From Strigamia acuminata (taxonomy: Eukaryota > Arthropoda > Chilopoda > Geophilomorpha > Linotaeniidae), in NCBI GenBank assembly GCA_949358305.1, contig OX442314.1:38413211-38477210 (forward strand): a stretch of DNA of 64,000 nucleotides, given 5' to 3'. Shown here piece by piece: positions 21,665-33,200 of this stretch (position 1 is the first letter of the stretch; every line of letters starts with the position of its first letter). A program made the translations under genes and the position numbers. Below the pieces are notes generated by a model. It was not told the origin of the DNA. It saw only the letters and a program-made list of their open reading frames with translations, and did no database searches.

Positions 21665-22410
21665 ACTTTTATTCTTAAAAAGTGTTGCTCTTTCAGGATT
21701 TCAATTGACAAGTTTGTGACAACATTGTCTAAAAATGAGATTTAAATCGTTAAAAAGAAACTCGACTCGCCGCTCGTTCTCGGCTTCCTGCACGCCTTCT
21801 GCGCGCGGCAGCAAAACCAAGCGCACTCGCCGCCGTCCGCGACCAGCCGCGCCACCGTCGCTTTTTTCGCGTCGAACTTTGTCCACACGTCGTTGGAAAT
21901 GACGTTGAGCCAGCTGTTGGAGGCAAAGCTGAACAACTCGAAGAGCGTGCAGAAATAGACGCGGTAGGTGGCGGCGGCCACCGTCTGGAAGCTCAAGCGC
22001 ACCACGTGGAGGCCCAGCAACGCGCTCATGTGACAGATGAGCGACTTGGAGTCGTGGCGTCTGAACGGGCAGATCACGTACGACACCAGACAGGTGGACA
22101 CGGCCACGGTCGAGGCGATGCAGAGCACGAAGAAGAGAAAATCCAACTGCAAGGCCGCCGCGAAGGGGCCCAACGCGAGCGGCACGCACACGTAGACGGA
22201 ATCGTCGCGGTTACGACGATATTCGCCCAACGCGAGCTTGCGATTGTTCGGCCACGATTTTTCCACCAGTTGGTTCTGCACGATCTCGAATTCGGACGAG
22301 TCTAACTTCCCGGATGTGTACGTGTTGATTTAGCAATTACGGTATCTATTAAAAATGTCAAGGCCAAAAAGCACAATTTTCTATGACAAACCAAAAACGC
22401 ATTTTTCTTT
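21665..22410 (-). pseudogene. Deleted duplicate of the Methuselah-like GPCR gene
   Basis: Nearly identical to parts of 26655-28205, including 3' and 5' non-coding flanks, but with two internal deletions. One joins the 3' end (AAATCGTT, equivalent to 26735) to the middle of the third intracellular/TM4 region (equivalent to 27229), removing ~490 bp. The other removes the equivalent of 27768-28107, that is the signal peptide and most of the Cys-rich ectodomain. What remains encodes the stalk, TM1-TM3 and part of a loop. It carries a 15-nt in-frame segment (VARLV) missing from the full-length copy, so it was not derived from that exact allele. Without signal peptide and TM4-7 it cannot be a receptor. 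Confidence 0.9.
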
Positions 22411-22503
22411 TTCTTTTAATTCATTTCTTTTTTTCTTGTACAAAAGAGATCATTATCATTACGGTTCAGTAGTATATTTTTTACTCGTTTACTTCTTTTA
22501 TGA

Positions 22504-24601
22504 TTAAGCAATAAGGCTCGGTTTGTATTTTTCCACTCTTTCCAGCAACTGCTCGGGGTAGCCGGGCGAGTAATATCTAAATTTCGAATAGCAATTTTGT
22601 TTTATACATATTTTTTTCTAAAAAAGAAAACAGCATTACTAACTTGACAATTTCCTCCGGGAAACAACTGTTGATGGTGTTGATGTATTCCAACAACGCC
22701 GTGCCCGGTTCTGCCTTTAACTCTTGGATTTTCCGCAATCCGCCGCTCGTCACGAAAATCTTCCTCGCTTTCGGATCGTTCGGAAGAACCTGGAAGAAAA
22801 AAGCAAGCTTGACAACACGCCAAGTAGAGCAGAGCTCAAATTGAACCTACTTTGCTGTACTGGCCGAGTATGTGTTTCAATATGTTGGGCGGAGCGTCTT
22901 GCAGCAGCGGATTCAGCGCGGGGAGATAAACGCATTTTTGCAACACGTTCTTGAGCGCTTTCTTGCACTGAAAACACGTCGTTAACATTACGCTATCTCT
23001 TTACATTGACAACACGTGCGTCTACTTTAGTTTGCAGGTCTTCGGAGCTCGCGGTGTTCAGATAGATCTCCAACAGCTTGGGAAACACGTTGGCTTGGGC
23101 GACGGCTTTCGCGTGTTCCGGGCTGTGACGTCCGATCTGACCTAGCGCCCAAGCGGACGCCGCTCGGATGTGATCTTCTTGCTCCTCGGTGAGAATGAGA
23201 CACAATTGAATGATACCCTGAACAAAAAAAAACGAGTTTAATTTTTTAAATTATTCTTTTCTTACTAAAATCAATTGTAAATACTTTGAATTTAATAACG
23301 GACATGGCCAGGTGCTCCGAATGGGCAGCGATGTAGCCGAGGGACATGATTCCGGGAAGGCGCACGCTGCCACGAGTGTCGCCTATGAAGTCGACGATGG
23401 CGCCCACGCCGCCCGCATTCACCACGAGCTGCGCGAGCTCCGGAGAGTGTTTCACCACCTCGCGGATCAACGTTGCCGTGTTCTTCTCCACGTACTCGTC
23501 CGTGTCCTTCAACGAGATGAATATCGAAGGAAAGAGATCGGCCTCGACCACCATTTCTGCCAATTCGACCGAGTGTTTGGAAATTTGAGCGAGGGCCGAA
23601 TACACTTGACGCTGAAATAGAAAAAGAAAAAACAAGAGTCACAAATTTGACTTGAAAAAATTCCATTCGATTTCAACTTAACCTTCAATTTAACGTCCGG
23701 GTTGAGAATCATTTGAGCCAAAAAGGGAATCGCGCTCGCGTCGACCACGCTCTGCGCCAATTCCAAGCTGTGTTTGCTGATATCGCTAAGCGTGGCCGCC
23801 GCGATTCGTTTCACGGCCAGTTCGGGTTCCTGGATACACAGAACAAGCAGGGGAACGGCACCAGCGTCCACCACGGCCGTGGCTAGTTCTGAAATTAATG
23901 AATCAATGAATTAAGGCAACTTCTAACGTTTCAATACATCAGTCAGCTACCGGCGGTGTGGCGCGCCACATTTCCCAAAGCCCAGACGGCAGCCTCCTTG
24001 ATGTTCGAGTCGAATTCGTCCAAACAAATGACGAGGGGCGCGAGTGCGCCGCTGTCGACGACGCTCTGCGCCAATTCGGGCGTGTGTTTCGCGACCGACC
24101 GCAATACGAACGCCGCTGCCTTTTTATAAAATCGCTGAACAACGGGAGGGGTGGTTGTTAATTGTCTACGCACACGAGCCATCTATTTTACGTTACGTTC
24201 TGGCCGGTGAGCGAATAGGCGAGTTGTGGCAAAATGTCTCCTTTGACGATCGCCTCGGCCAAACTGCAGCTGTGCTGAGCGAGGCGACCCATCGCCAGCA
24301 CGGCCGTCTGTTGGATCGCCGGAACCACGTCGAGCAACAGGGGACGAAGCAGAAGCATGACGCCTACATTTTTCATTTCATTACTGTTTAATTTTTTTAT
24401 TATTCCTGTACTTAATCACCTCCTTCCTGAAGAACGTCGATGTTCTGAGGTCTGGACGACAAGTCGGCGATGCATTGTACGAAATGCACACGGGCCTTCT
24501 GATATTGTTCAAAAACTGAAATGAGTCAATCTGTGTGTTAGACATGTTTCAGTTTAATTCCATGTTAATGGACCTTGTAGTATTTGTCGAGTTGTAGACA
24601 T
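22504..24601 (-). CDS. SPAG6: SPAG6 (PF16) axonemal armadillo-repeat protein, 10 exons
   Basis: Exons on the minus strand: 24601-24574, 24515-24420, 24363-24197, 24134-23951, 23888-23683, 23611-23285, 23217-23026, 22967-22851, 22789-22644, 22576-22504. They sum to 1536 nt, i.e. 511 residues plus stop, close to the ~509 of vertebrate SPAG6. All introns are GT-AG and 56-71 nt long. The protein starts MSTTRQILQVFEQYQKAR and carries about eight armadillo repeats (VVDAGAVPLLVLCIQEPE, RLPGIMSLGYIAAHSEHLA, AASAWALGQIGRHSPEHA). It ends YYSPGYPEQLLERVEKYKP. SPAG6/PF16 is a central-pair component of 9+2 axonemes, so expression in testis and ciliated neurons is expected. No defects are seen. The first intron's donor (GTCCAT) is weak. 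Confidence 0.96.
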
Positions 24602-25186
24602 CTCTCGCGCTAGCAAATTCGTATCGAACCAGAAATGCCGCCATTAACACCGGAAGCCAATAATAGTCTCACGTTTTCTCTATCGCCGAATCGAATAATT
24701 AATAATTACGATTTTCGTTCATGTTTTAATTATTTTAACTCAAAAATAAGTGTCTCGTGATTATTTAACTATCTGCTAAAATTGTTGTACTTTATTAACT
24801 ATGACACCGTTCTGCGGTTAGACGTTAGCTTTAACGATCCGCCGTCACGAGCAGACATCGCGAAAACTCGAAATATGTAAAAATATACATACCGGTACAT
24901 ATAAATATATCCGCCGGGGGACTTCATATCGTCTCCAATTTTTGTATTCTGGACAAATTATTACACATTTTTAGGCAAAATGTTAAATAATTTTGTTTCG
25001 AGGCAGCAGATTCGTCGCTATTTGTACACGGTAAATGTCGATCGATCAATCCAAATGACAATACTCACAATTTATTTATTTTTGTGTTTCCAGTGGTCTA
25101 CACTGTGCACAGCAAAGGACCCGAAATCTGGCAAAATTCCCAAATTACTTGACGCACAGACCGTTTTGCGACGGCACTCACAAACG
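24602..25186. other. SPAG6 upstream region
   Basis: No gene supported. Presumed promoter of SPAG6 (minus) on its left side. A short plus-strand frame running into the repeat at 25187 is repeat-derived, not a gene. Confidence 0.4.
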
Positions 25187-25577
25187 ACTATTAGGGTTGT
25201 CAACGTGTGCGACATATTGCACCGAGATTTTTTTTCTTTCCAAAATACGATTAACCGCAAACCGCAGAAAACCGTAAATCTGCAAATTTCATTTTATTTT
25301 ATTTTAAAAAATAATAATAATAATTTTTATTTTTTCTTCTTAAACTTTGGAGTTTTTAGCGTTTATTTTCTTGAAGTTTTGAGTTTTTGCGGCTACGCGG
25401 TTTTTTGCCGTTATGCAGTTTTTTGCGGTTATGCTGTTTTTGCGGTTTTATGCGGTTTTTGCGTTGCAGTTTTTTCCGGAAACTGCACCGCACTTGCAAA
25501 AAAAATAACCGCACAATCCGAATTACTATTAATGTGATTTTTATATTTACTTTACTTATAGCTTTATGAAAGCAACT
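25187..25577. repeat. Repeat A, copy 1 (snap-back, hAT-MITE-like)
   Basis: About 390 bp nearly identical to 29847-30218. It starts ACTATTAGGGTTGT and ends GCTTTATGAAAGCAACT. Inside, ACCGCAAACCGCAGAAAACCG on one side is roughly complementary to the GCGGTTTT/TGCGGTTTTTGC stretch on the other, so it can fold back. The ACTATTA string recurs near the right end. Copy 1 is directly followed by repeat R with no gap. Confidence 0.85.
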
Positions 25578-25863
25578 GTGAGTGTTTGGACGGACGCCAC
25601 ATGGTCGGGGGAGAGCCACGGGGCGCTGGACACAACACACACGATAAAAGATACTTCCGAAATACACTAGAGACACAAGTTTAGTTTAAGGTAAGCTTTA
25701 TTATGTCTAGGGGTATGATGTGGTGTCTCTACAGTGCATTTCCCAATGCAATGGCTGAGGAACAGCCATCCCTAACAAGACCGCGTGGCACGGCGGCCAT
25801 TGGCCGAATGACACGCGTGGTCTGAATACTGTTCGGCCGCATCGTCGCAGGACGGGCGCGGGG
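25577..25863 (+). repeat. Repeat R, copy 2
   Basis: Plus-strand copy of the unit at 10012-10310 (minus). It abuts repeat A exactly at its end. It conserves the AAG|GTAAGC splice-donor-like string near 25690 but lacks the ~17 bases present in copy 1. Confidence 0.8.
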
Positions 25864-26059
25864 AACACGGACTATCAAGTCCCGGTGGGCGACAGAGTCG
25901 CCTCACCAATCGGATTCGTCATGGTTGCCAGTGTGAAAGAGCGATCGTGGAAGCGATCGTTCGCCACGCTGGTTGCAAGAGATCTCTCTGACCTTCTCCG
26001 GGGTCCACCACTTCCGGAGGGGCACTTCATTGGCTCACTTCATTGCCCCGACGCCATCA

Positions 26060-26375
26060 AATCGTAACAAACAAATCTTTCACGCGCTTTTTTGCCCTTT
26101 GCTGTTGTTGCTGTCCACAACGTGGTTCGAAATTTGTTCTTTGATAATTTTGGTCATGTCGAAAATTATCTCATCTTGGTTGATTTTGTGAGAAATTGTC
26201 ATTTCTTTGTTGTCGCTGAAAAGTATTATTTTCTTGTTGCGACGGTTGAGGATTTCCTCTATCATAAGATGGTGGTGCATTAAATTCTCGAAATCCTCGA
26301 TTATGATACGCGAATCTTCCTTCTTGATTTTGTGGAAATTCTCTTTGCTGATTTGCTGCACTGCATTGGTTTAGG
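26060..26375 (-). pseudogene. Q/N-rich retroelement gag-like fragment
   Basis: One minus-strand frame reads as a glutamine/asparagine/arginine-rich protein (FREFNAPPSYDRGNPQPSQQ, then NFRHDQNYQRTNFEPRCGQQQQQ) with one in-frame stop. Composition resembles the linker before the capsid in the gypsy element at 7.5-8 kb. It lies just beyond repeat R copy 2, hinting that both come from one truncated element. Family assignment is tentative. Confidence 0.4.
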
Positions 26376-26686
26376 TTAGATTAGCAACAGGGCGGATCAT
26401 TCATCACAATTTTTCTTAGCAATTGATTAGTCATTTTGCAATAGTGCTTTGCTCTGCTCACCAACTGATGGCAATTGTCATTATTATTTTGTTTCTTCAT
26501 TTCAAGCATCTAATTTTAAAATTGATAAGTATTAAATTACATGTCGACCAAACTGATGCTGGTGATGAGCATTGCTTGGAAGTGAAAATCGAAGAAAGAA
26601 ATAAAAGTATGTTGCAATAAGGAGATGAGCACGAGAACAAACGTTTTTTATATTTTATTCTTAAAAAGTGTTGCTTCTTTAGGATT

Positions 26687-28039
26687 TCAATTGACAAGTT
26701 TGTGACAACATTGTCTAAAAATGAGATTTAAATCGTTCGTCCCGTAGACTAGAAAGAAATAAAATCCCTGCATTACGAGAAGAAAATCGAGCGCTATCGC
26801 CATTCCTTTGTGCACGGGGATCCTTTGAAGACACACGAGTGTGTAAATCACAGAAATCACTAGAAATAGTTGTTTATATTGCGAAATTCTAGAAATAAAA
26901 CAAGAGATAGAGAGAGAAAAATAAAAATACTCTACAGACACATGCAGGTTGTGTACTAACATTTTCTCGTTCACTTCCACGTAGTCTTTTGCCGTTTCCG
27001 TCCTCAATCTCATTCTTCGAATGTTACTACAAGTCACGACGAAAGAAACGACATTGGCACACTGCATGACGGTCACGCACACGAAAAAGTACATGGACGA
27101 CCAATTGAACCCGTAAACGCCCGGCGTGACGAGCAGGGGTTTGTTGACCACACCGGCGGACATCAAGGCGAACTCGACGGCCAAAAGCAGACACGCGACG
27201 CCCCACGCGTAGCAAAAACAAAGCCAAAAGAAACTCGACTCGCCGCTCGTTCTCGGCTTCCTGCACGCCTTCTGCGCGCGGCAGCAAAGCCAAGCGCACT
27301 CGCCGCCGTCCGCCGTCGCTTTTTTCGCGTCGAACTTTGTCCACACGTCGTAGGAAATGACGTTGAGCCAGCTGTTGGAGGCAAAGCTGAACAACTCGAA
27401 GAGCGTGCAGAAATAGACGCGGTAGGTGGCGGCGGCCACCGTCTGGAAGCTCAAGCGCACCACGTGGAGGCCCAGCAACGCGCTCATGTGACAGATGAGC
27501 GACTTGGAGTCGTGGCGTCTGAACGGGCAGATCACGTACGACACCAGACAGGTGGACACGGTCACGGTCGAGGCGACGCAGAGCACGAAGAAGAGAAAAT
27601 CCAACTGCAAGGCCGCCGCGAAGGGGCCCAACGCGAGCGGCACGCACACGTAGACGGAGTCGTCGCGGTTACGACGATATTCGCCCAACGCGAGCTTGCG
27701 ATTGTTCGGCCACGATTTTTCCACCAGTTGGTTCTGCACGATCTCGAATTCGGACGAGTCTAACTTCCACTTGTAGCACTCGTTGAACTCGAGCTTGTAC
27801 GGGAAGCAACACGTCACGTTCATGTTCCCGTCAGTGGTGCCATTCACTGGCGTGAGGTATTCTTCCGATGTCGGAGTTGTCGGTTGGCATTTGTTGTTTC
27901 GGTAATCGACATCGTTGCAGTTAATTTTCACCTCGTTGCGATAGGTGGAGTTGGGATTGGAGTTGGAATTGGAATCGCCTCGCGAAGTGAGAGTGTGAGC
28001 CGATAAACACGCGAACATGAGCAGGACGAGTGTTCGCAT
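26687..28039 (-). CDS. Methuselah-like G-protein-coupled receptor, 2 exons
   Basis: Exon 1 is 28039-26961 and exon 2 is 26888-26687; the 72-nt intron runs GTTAGT…TTTATTTCTAG. The intron length is a multiple of three and stop-free, so the unspliced frame stays open. Spliced length is 1281 nt, 426 residues. I chose the ATG at 28039 because it gives a signal peptide (MRTLVLLMFACLSAH); the in-frame ATG at 28135 adds a non-signal leader. A Cys-rich, glycosylatable ectodomain follows (~25-130), then seven hydrophobic helices. The motif NSWLNVISYDVWTKF is the conserved TM3 end of insect Methuselah receptors (secretin-like family). Ligand unknown. A deleted duplicate lies at 21665-22410. Confidence 0.88.
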   Translation of the reverse strand: MRTLVLLMFACLSAHTLTSRGDSNSNSNPNSTYRNEVKINCNDVDYRNNKCQPTTPTSEEYLTPVNGTTDGNMNVTCCFPYKLEFNECYKWKLDSSEFEIVQNQLVEKSWPNNRKLALGEYRRNRDDSVYVCVPLALGPFAAALQLDFLFFVLCVASTVTVSTCLVSYVICPFRRHDSKSLICHMSALLGLHVVRLSFQTVAAATYRVYFCTLFELFSFASNSWLNVISYDVWTKFDAKKATADGGECAWLCCRAQKACRKPRTSGESSFFWLCFCYAWGVACLLLAVEFALMSAGVVNKPLLVTPGVYGFNWSSMYFFVCVTVMQCANVVSFVVTCSNIRRMRLRTETAKDYVEVNEKMLVHNLHVSVEYFYFSLSISCFISRISQYKQLFLVISVIYTLVCLQRIPVHKGMAIALDFLLVMQGFYFFLVYGTNDLNLIFRQCCHKLVN

Positions 28040-28205
28040 GTTCCCGACTTTTAAACCGCTCGGCTCCGGATTACACCATCTTCGCTTTTCAACGAGGAAA
28101 ACAAAATCCCGGATGTGTATGTGTTGATTTAGCAATTAGCTGTTGAAAATGTCAAGGCCAAAAGCACGATTTTCTATTACAAACCAAAAACCCGTTTTTT
28201 CTTTT

Positions 28206-29679
28206 TAATTCATAAATTAGTTAGTCTTGTTTATTTTGCATATAAATCTTGATTTATATCAAATGTCTTCCTTATGGCTGTCTAAAACATGTAAATAAAT
28301 ATATTTTATTTATTTATTCACTTGTAGCTTGAAATTCGCGCTAAGTACGTTTAGCGACATCTAGTGACAAAATTTGCAACTTATTTAGTAAGAAAGTGAC
28401 ATCATCACAAGGTAAATAAACGTGTTCAAACTGCCATTTTGCAAACTAACTTTCTTAATATCAGACAAATACGCATATTTTCTACCACGAAAGAGGAAGT
28501 CGAGCTGCACATTCCGGCTAATTTTCATAAAAATTGCACGCAGGGATAGTGAGAAGTCTAAGTTTTTCTTGTTTTTGACTAAAAACTGCTGAAAAAAATT
28601 TTGAATCCGCACAACCACTCTGAATAATAATAGAAAAATTGATTTGTTCCAAACAATTTTTTAATTTTTGTTTATTTTTTATTTTATTTTTCTTTTATCT
28701 TTTTTCTTTTTTCATTTTTCTTTTTTTTTCTTTTTTTTCAACTCGTTCAATCACCTTATTAACTGTTTGAAGACAAATAAATAATTGAAATAAAAAATAT
28801 GTGATGTAATTCCATCCAAATCCACCGTTGCCGTTGTTACCGCTTTTCGTATTGATGTGAAAACGTACAAGTGACGTCATTCCATAACCCGCCGAAGACT
28901 GTTCTGAGACACGGGTAGCACATAAACTCACGTCACAACAGCAGGAACCATTCGATCACATGTTTTTGGCGAGCTAAGCCTACCACTAAAGCGTCGCGGA
29001 AAAATAACAACGGCTTCGAGCATGAAAAGGAGGAAAATGTAACGTGTTCCGTGTTCCCGTTGCGATGATGCTGTGATGATAATATCTCGAGAGATGGTAG
29101 GTAACACTCACAGACAAATGCAAGACAAACGAACAATAATGTTTTTCATCTTTCATTCACAGTGCGACCACTCATGCAGCAACTGGTTTTTATTTAGACC
29201 AGGAAACGGTGCATCTTTTTTTTAAAACATTGGTAATTGCAAATAGAAAAATGGGGAACATTGTGACAAATCCTATTCAGAAGAAAAAGAAAATTTAAGA
29301 AAGAAAAAAATATTATTTTCCGAGATGTCATAGGAATGAATTGGATTCGTCATCTGAGGTGAAATAATATTTGCAGTAATTTATACATTGGAGAAGATTA
29401 TTTCAGGGTTTGTGAAATTTTATGGAAATTGGAATCTGTTATTACAGTATGCGCCATTCATAAAGTCGTTTAAGCTTGTTTTAATTTTTAAAACCAGTCT
29501 AAAAGCAAGGGTGGAACTATATCTGGAACGCCATTCTGGTAAAAGATTTGGAAATTTATAATCACCAGGTAACAAAGAGTGATAATTACTACACTAATTT
29601 GTGGAAATTATTATAATTATATTATTATTATTATTATTATTACTACAACATTATTTATTCATAAAATTATGTTAATTTT
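28206..29679. other. AT-rich intergenic stretch; no supported gene
   Basis: Contains a T-rich low-complexity run (about 28660-28740) and ATT microsatellite-like tracts near 29620-29645. Short ORFs lack motifs. Nothing else recognised. Confidence 0.4.
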
Positions 29680-29846
29680 ATCCCAATTCTTAAAAATTGT
29701 TGAAAATTGTTATAACGAATAATTCGTTATATTGAAATTTGTTATAACGAATATATTTATGGCTGGCCGACCAAATCATTTTTAACAATTTGTTATATCA
29801 ATAATTCGTTATATCGCGATTCGTTATAAAGAGTTTCGACTGTATT
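29680..29846. mobile_element. Fragment of a pogo/Tc1-type element end
   Basis: The right edge, read inward on the minus strand, is TACAGTCGAAACTCTTTATAACGAAT, followed by several AATTCGTTATA inverted repeats. CAGT(C/A)GAAACTC…TTATAACGAA is the typical end of pogo/Tigger-type elements. The matching left end is not seen, so it is a truncated end. Repeat A copy 2 starts at its edge. Confidence 0.55.
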
Positions 29847-30218
29847 ACTATTAGGGTTGTTCACGTGTGCGACATATTGCACCGAGATTTTTTTATTTCC
29901 GAAATACGATTAACCGCAAACCGCAGAAAACCGTAAATCTGAAAATTTCATTTTATTTTATTTAAAAAAAAAAATAATAATAATTTTTATTTTTTCTTCT
30001 TAAATTTTGGAGTTTTTAGGGTTTATTTTCTTGAAGTTTTGGGTTTTTGCGGCTATGCGGTTTTTTGCTGTTATGCAATTTTTTGCGGTTTTATGCGGTT
30101 TTTGCAGTTTTGTGACATACCGCGTGCATTGCACTTGCAAAAAAAATAATCGCACAATCCGAATTACTATTAATGTGATTTTTATATTTACTTTACTTAT
30201 AGCTTTATGAAAGCAACT
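29847..30218. repeat. Repeat A, copy 2, immediately upstream of the DUF229 gene
   Basis: Matches 25187-25577 from ACTATTAGGGTTGT to AAAGCAACT. It ends only 65 bp before the gene's ATG at 30284, so it lies in the promoter or 5' UTR. Confidence 0.85.
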
Positions 30219-30283
30219 ACCGTTCTTCATTATTATCAAAATACAACTTTTAACGGCTGATTTTGTTTCGCAGATACAACATA

Positions 30284-33200
30284 ATGCGTCGTAGTGCAAC
30301 GCACCGATTTGTAGTGACCTTTCTATTCGGTGGCCTGCTGACTTATCTTTTCTACAAAGTCGGCACTACTGTCATATCATACACATCGCTGGAAGATATC
30401 AGAGATAGATCAGTTTTACAAGCTCGAGTGCAAAGCCAATTGAATGCTGATAAGTTTGTTGTAAATCCTAAAGGCCAGGCATGTCTGCATCCGGATTTAG
30501 ACGCCAACGATCCAGGCTTGGCCAAATTCTTTTCGCCCAGTTTGCCGATCGCTTGCGATTCGGATCCCGACTGGGTTTGCGTCTCGGGAGGAAAGGTCTC
30601 CGAGTGCAATCACACATCGCAAAAACACAAGCAAATAGAATGTACTTACAACTTCTTGGAACGGGTTTCGGACTTCAAAACGGCCGAAATGGAAGCCATT
30701 CGTGCGAACGAAGGCGAACCGGTCAGTCTTCGGTCGGACTTTTTCAAGGTCCGGTGCGAGGATGCAAATGGGGAGCAATGGAGCAGCATTATGGCCGGAA
30801 TCCGAAAAGACGAACAAGTCCGTCGAAGGGCCGGCAAGAACCGATTACCGAACGACGCTTTAGGGTTAAACGTGCTTATATGGGGCCACGACTCGCTCTC
30901 GAGAATGACTTTTATGAGGAAAATGCCAAAGACGTATGAATACATCACTGAAATGTTGGGTGCTGTTGTTCTTAAGGGATACAATATAGTTGGAGACGGA
31001 ACTCCACAAGCTCTCATACCAATACTAACTGGAAAAACTGAACTGGAATTACCCGAAACCAGAAAGCGGATGGGCAGTAAAGCGCAGCATGTGAATGTAT
31101 ATCCATTTGTGTGGAAGGATTTTCAGGACAACGGGTATGTGACAGGGTTTGCAGAAGATTGTCCCGGAATTGGGACGTTTACTTATCGACTGATGGGATT
31201 CAATGAACAGCCCACAGATCATTACATGAGGACTTTCTATTTGTCGGCTATTGAAGAGTACAGTCAACACCTCGAATATTGTTTGAGGGCAACTCCAAGG
31301 CATAAAGTAAATGAAAAGCAACAAAAAAAGAAAATATATTTTATAATATAGTAGAGCATCGATTGGCCAAACTGAGCGGGCGTTGTATGTTTGCACAATC
31401 GGTCATTATTTATACACATACTAGCTGCATTCAAAAATAAAATATTTTGTGTTTTACTTACTCTTAATCGGTAAAATACGGTAGTAAAATTTCAAACTCG
31501 AGCATGACCCAACGAGAGCATATCGTTGCCATTACGGCTTCAGATCCATTGGTGACTTTTGGTCCATCCTGTACAACTGAAAAAATGCATTTGAAAATTT
31601 ATTCATATTTGATAATTAATGATATTGGGCATGCACTTCGTAATACATCGTACAAAATGTATTACAAAATGCATTCTCGTGAAACCAAATGCATTTAAAT
31701 GTATTATAGGAACCTAATGGGCAGGGCCATCTTTACCATTGGGCTAACTGGGCTGCAGCCCAGGGGCGCCGGGCAGAGAGGGGCGCTGGGCAGAGAGGAA
31801 TGGCAAGTGGAGAGGAACGCCAGGCAGAGAAAGGTGCCAGGCAGAGAAGGGTGCCGGGCGGAGAAGGGTGCCGGGCGGAGAAGGGTGCCGGGCGGAGAAG
31901 GGTGCCGGGCAGAGAGGGGTGCCGGGCGGAGAAGGGTGCCGGGCGGAGAAGGGTGCCGGGCGGAGAAGGGTGCCAGGCAGAGAGGGACGCTGGGCAGAGA
32001 GGGGCGCCGGGCAGAGCGGGGTGCCAGGCGCCTCCTACAGTCTAAAGAGTGTTCAAACATAAGCTGAACTTGTAGGTCCGTTCCTGCACATTGTTGATAG
32101 TGTGTAAAACAGGGGGCGCCACCTCTAAAGATTCATTTTTAGGTCCAAAAATGAATTTGTAGGTCCAAAAAGGAATTTGTAGGTCCAAAAATGAATTTGT
32201 AGGTCCAAAAATGAATTTGTAGGTCCAAAAATAAATTTGTAGGTCCAAAAATGAATTTGTAGGTCCAAAAATGAATTTGAAGGTCCAAAAATGAATTTGT
32301 AGGTCCAAAAATGAATTTGTAGGTCCAAAAATGAATTTGTAGGTCCAAAAATGAATTTGTAGGTCCAAAAATGAATTTATAGGTCCAAAAATGAATTTGT
32401 AGGTCCAAAAATGAATTTGTAGGTCCAAAAATGAATTTGTAGGTCCAAAAATGAATTTGAAGGTCCAAAAATGAATTTGTAGGTCCAAAAATGAATTTGT
32501 AGGTTCAAAAATGAATTTGTAGGTCCAAAAATGAATTAGTAGGTCCAAAAATGAATTTGAAGGTCCAAAAATGAATTTGAAGGTCCAAAAATGAATTTGT
32601 AGGTCCAAAAATGAATTTGTAGGTCCAAAAATGAATTTGAAGGTCCAAAAATGAATTTGTAGGTCCAAAAATGAATTTGTAGGTCCAAAAATGAATTTGT
32701 AGGTCCAAAAATGAATTTGTAGGTCCAAAAATGAATTTGTAGGTCCAAAAATGAATTTGTAGGTCCAAAAAGGAATTTGTAGGTCCAAAAAGGAATTTGT
32801 AGGTCCAAAAAGGAATTTGTAGGTCCAAAAAGGAATTTGTAGGTCCAAAAAGGAATTTGTAGGTCCAAAAAGGAATTTGTAGGTCCAAAAAGGAATTTGT
32901 AGGTCCAAAAATGAATTTGTAGGTCCAAAAAGGAATTTGTAGGTCCAAAAATGAATTTGTAGGTCCAAAAATGAATTTGTAGGTCCAAAAATGAATTTGT
33001 AGGTCCAAAAATGAATTTGTAGGTCCAAAAATGAATTTGTAGGTCCAAAAAGGAATTTGTAGGTCCAAAAATGAATTTGTAGGTCCAAAAATGAATTTGA
33101 AGGTCCAAAAATGAATTTGTAGGTCCAAAAATGAATTTGTAGGTCCAAAAATGAATTTGTAGGTCCAAAAATGAATTAGTAGGTCCAAAAATGAATTTGA

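Noticed and set aside
31699-32067. Arg/Gly-rich ORFs on both strands
   Set aside because: By-product of the 17-bp GC-rich minisatellite.
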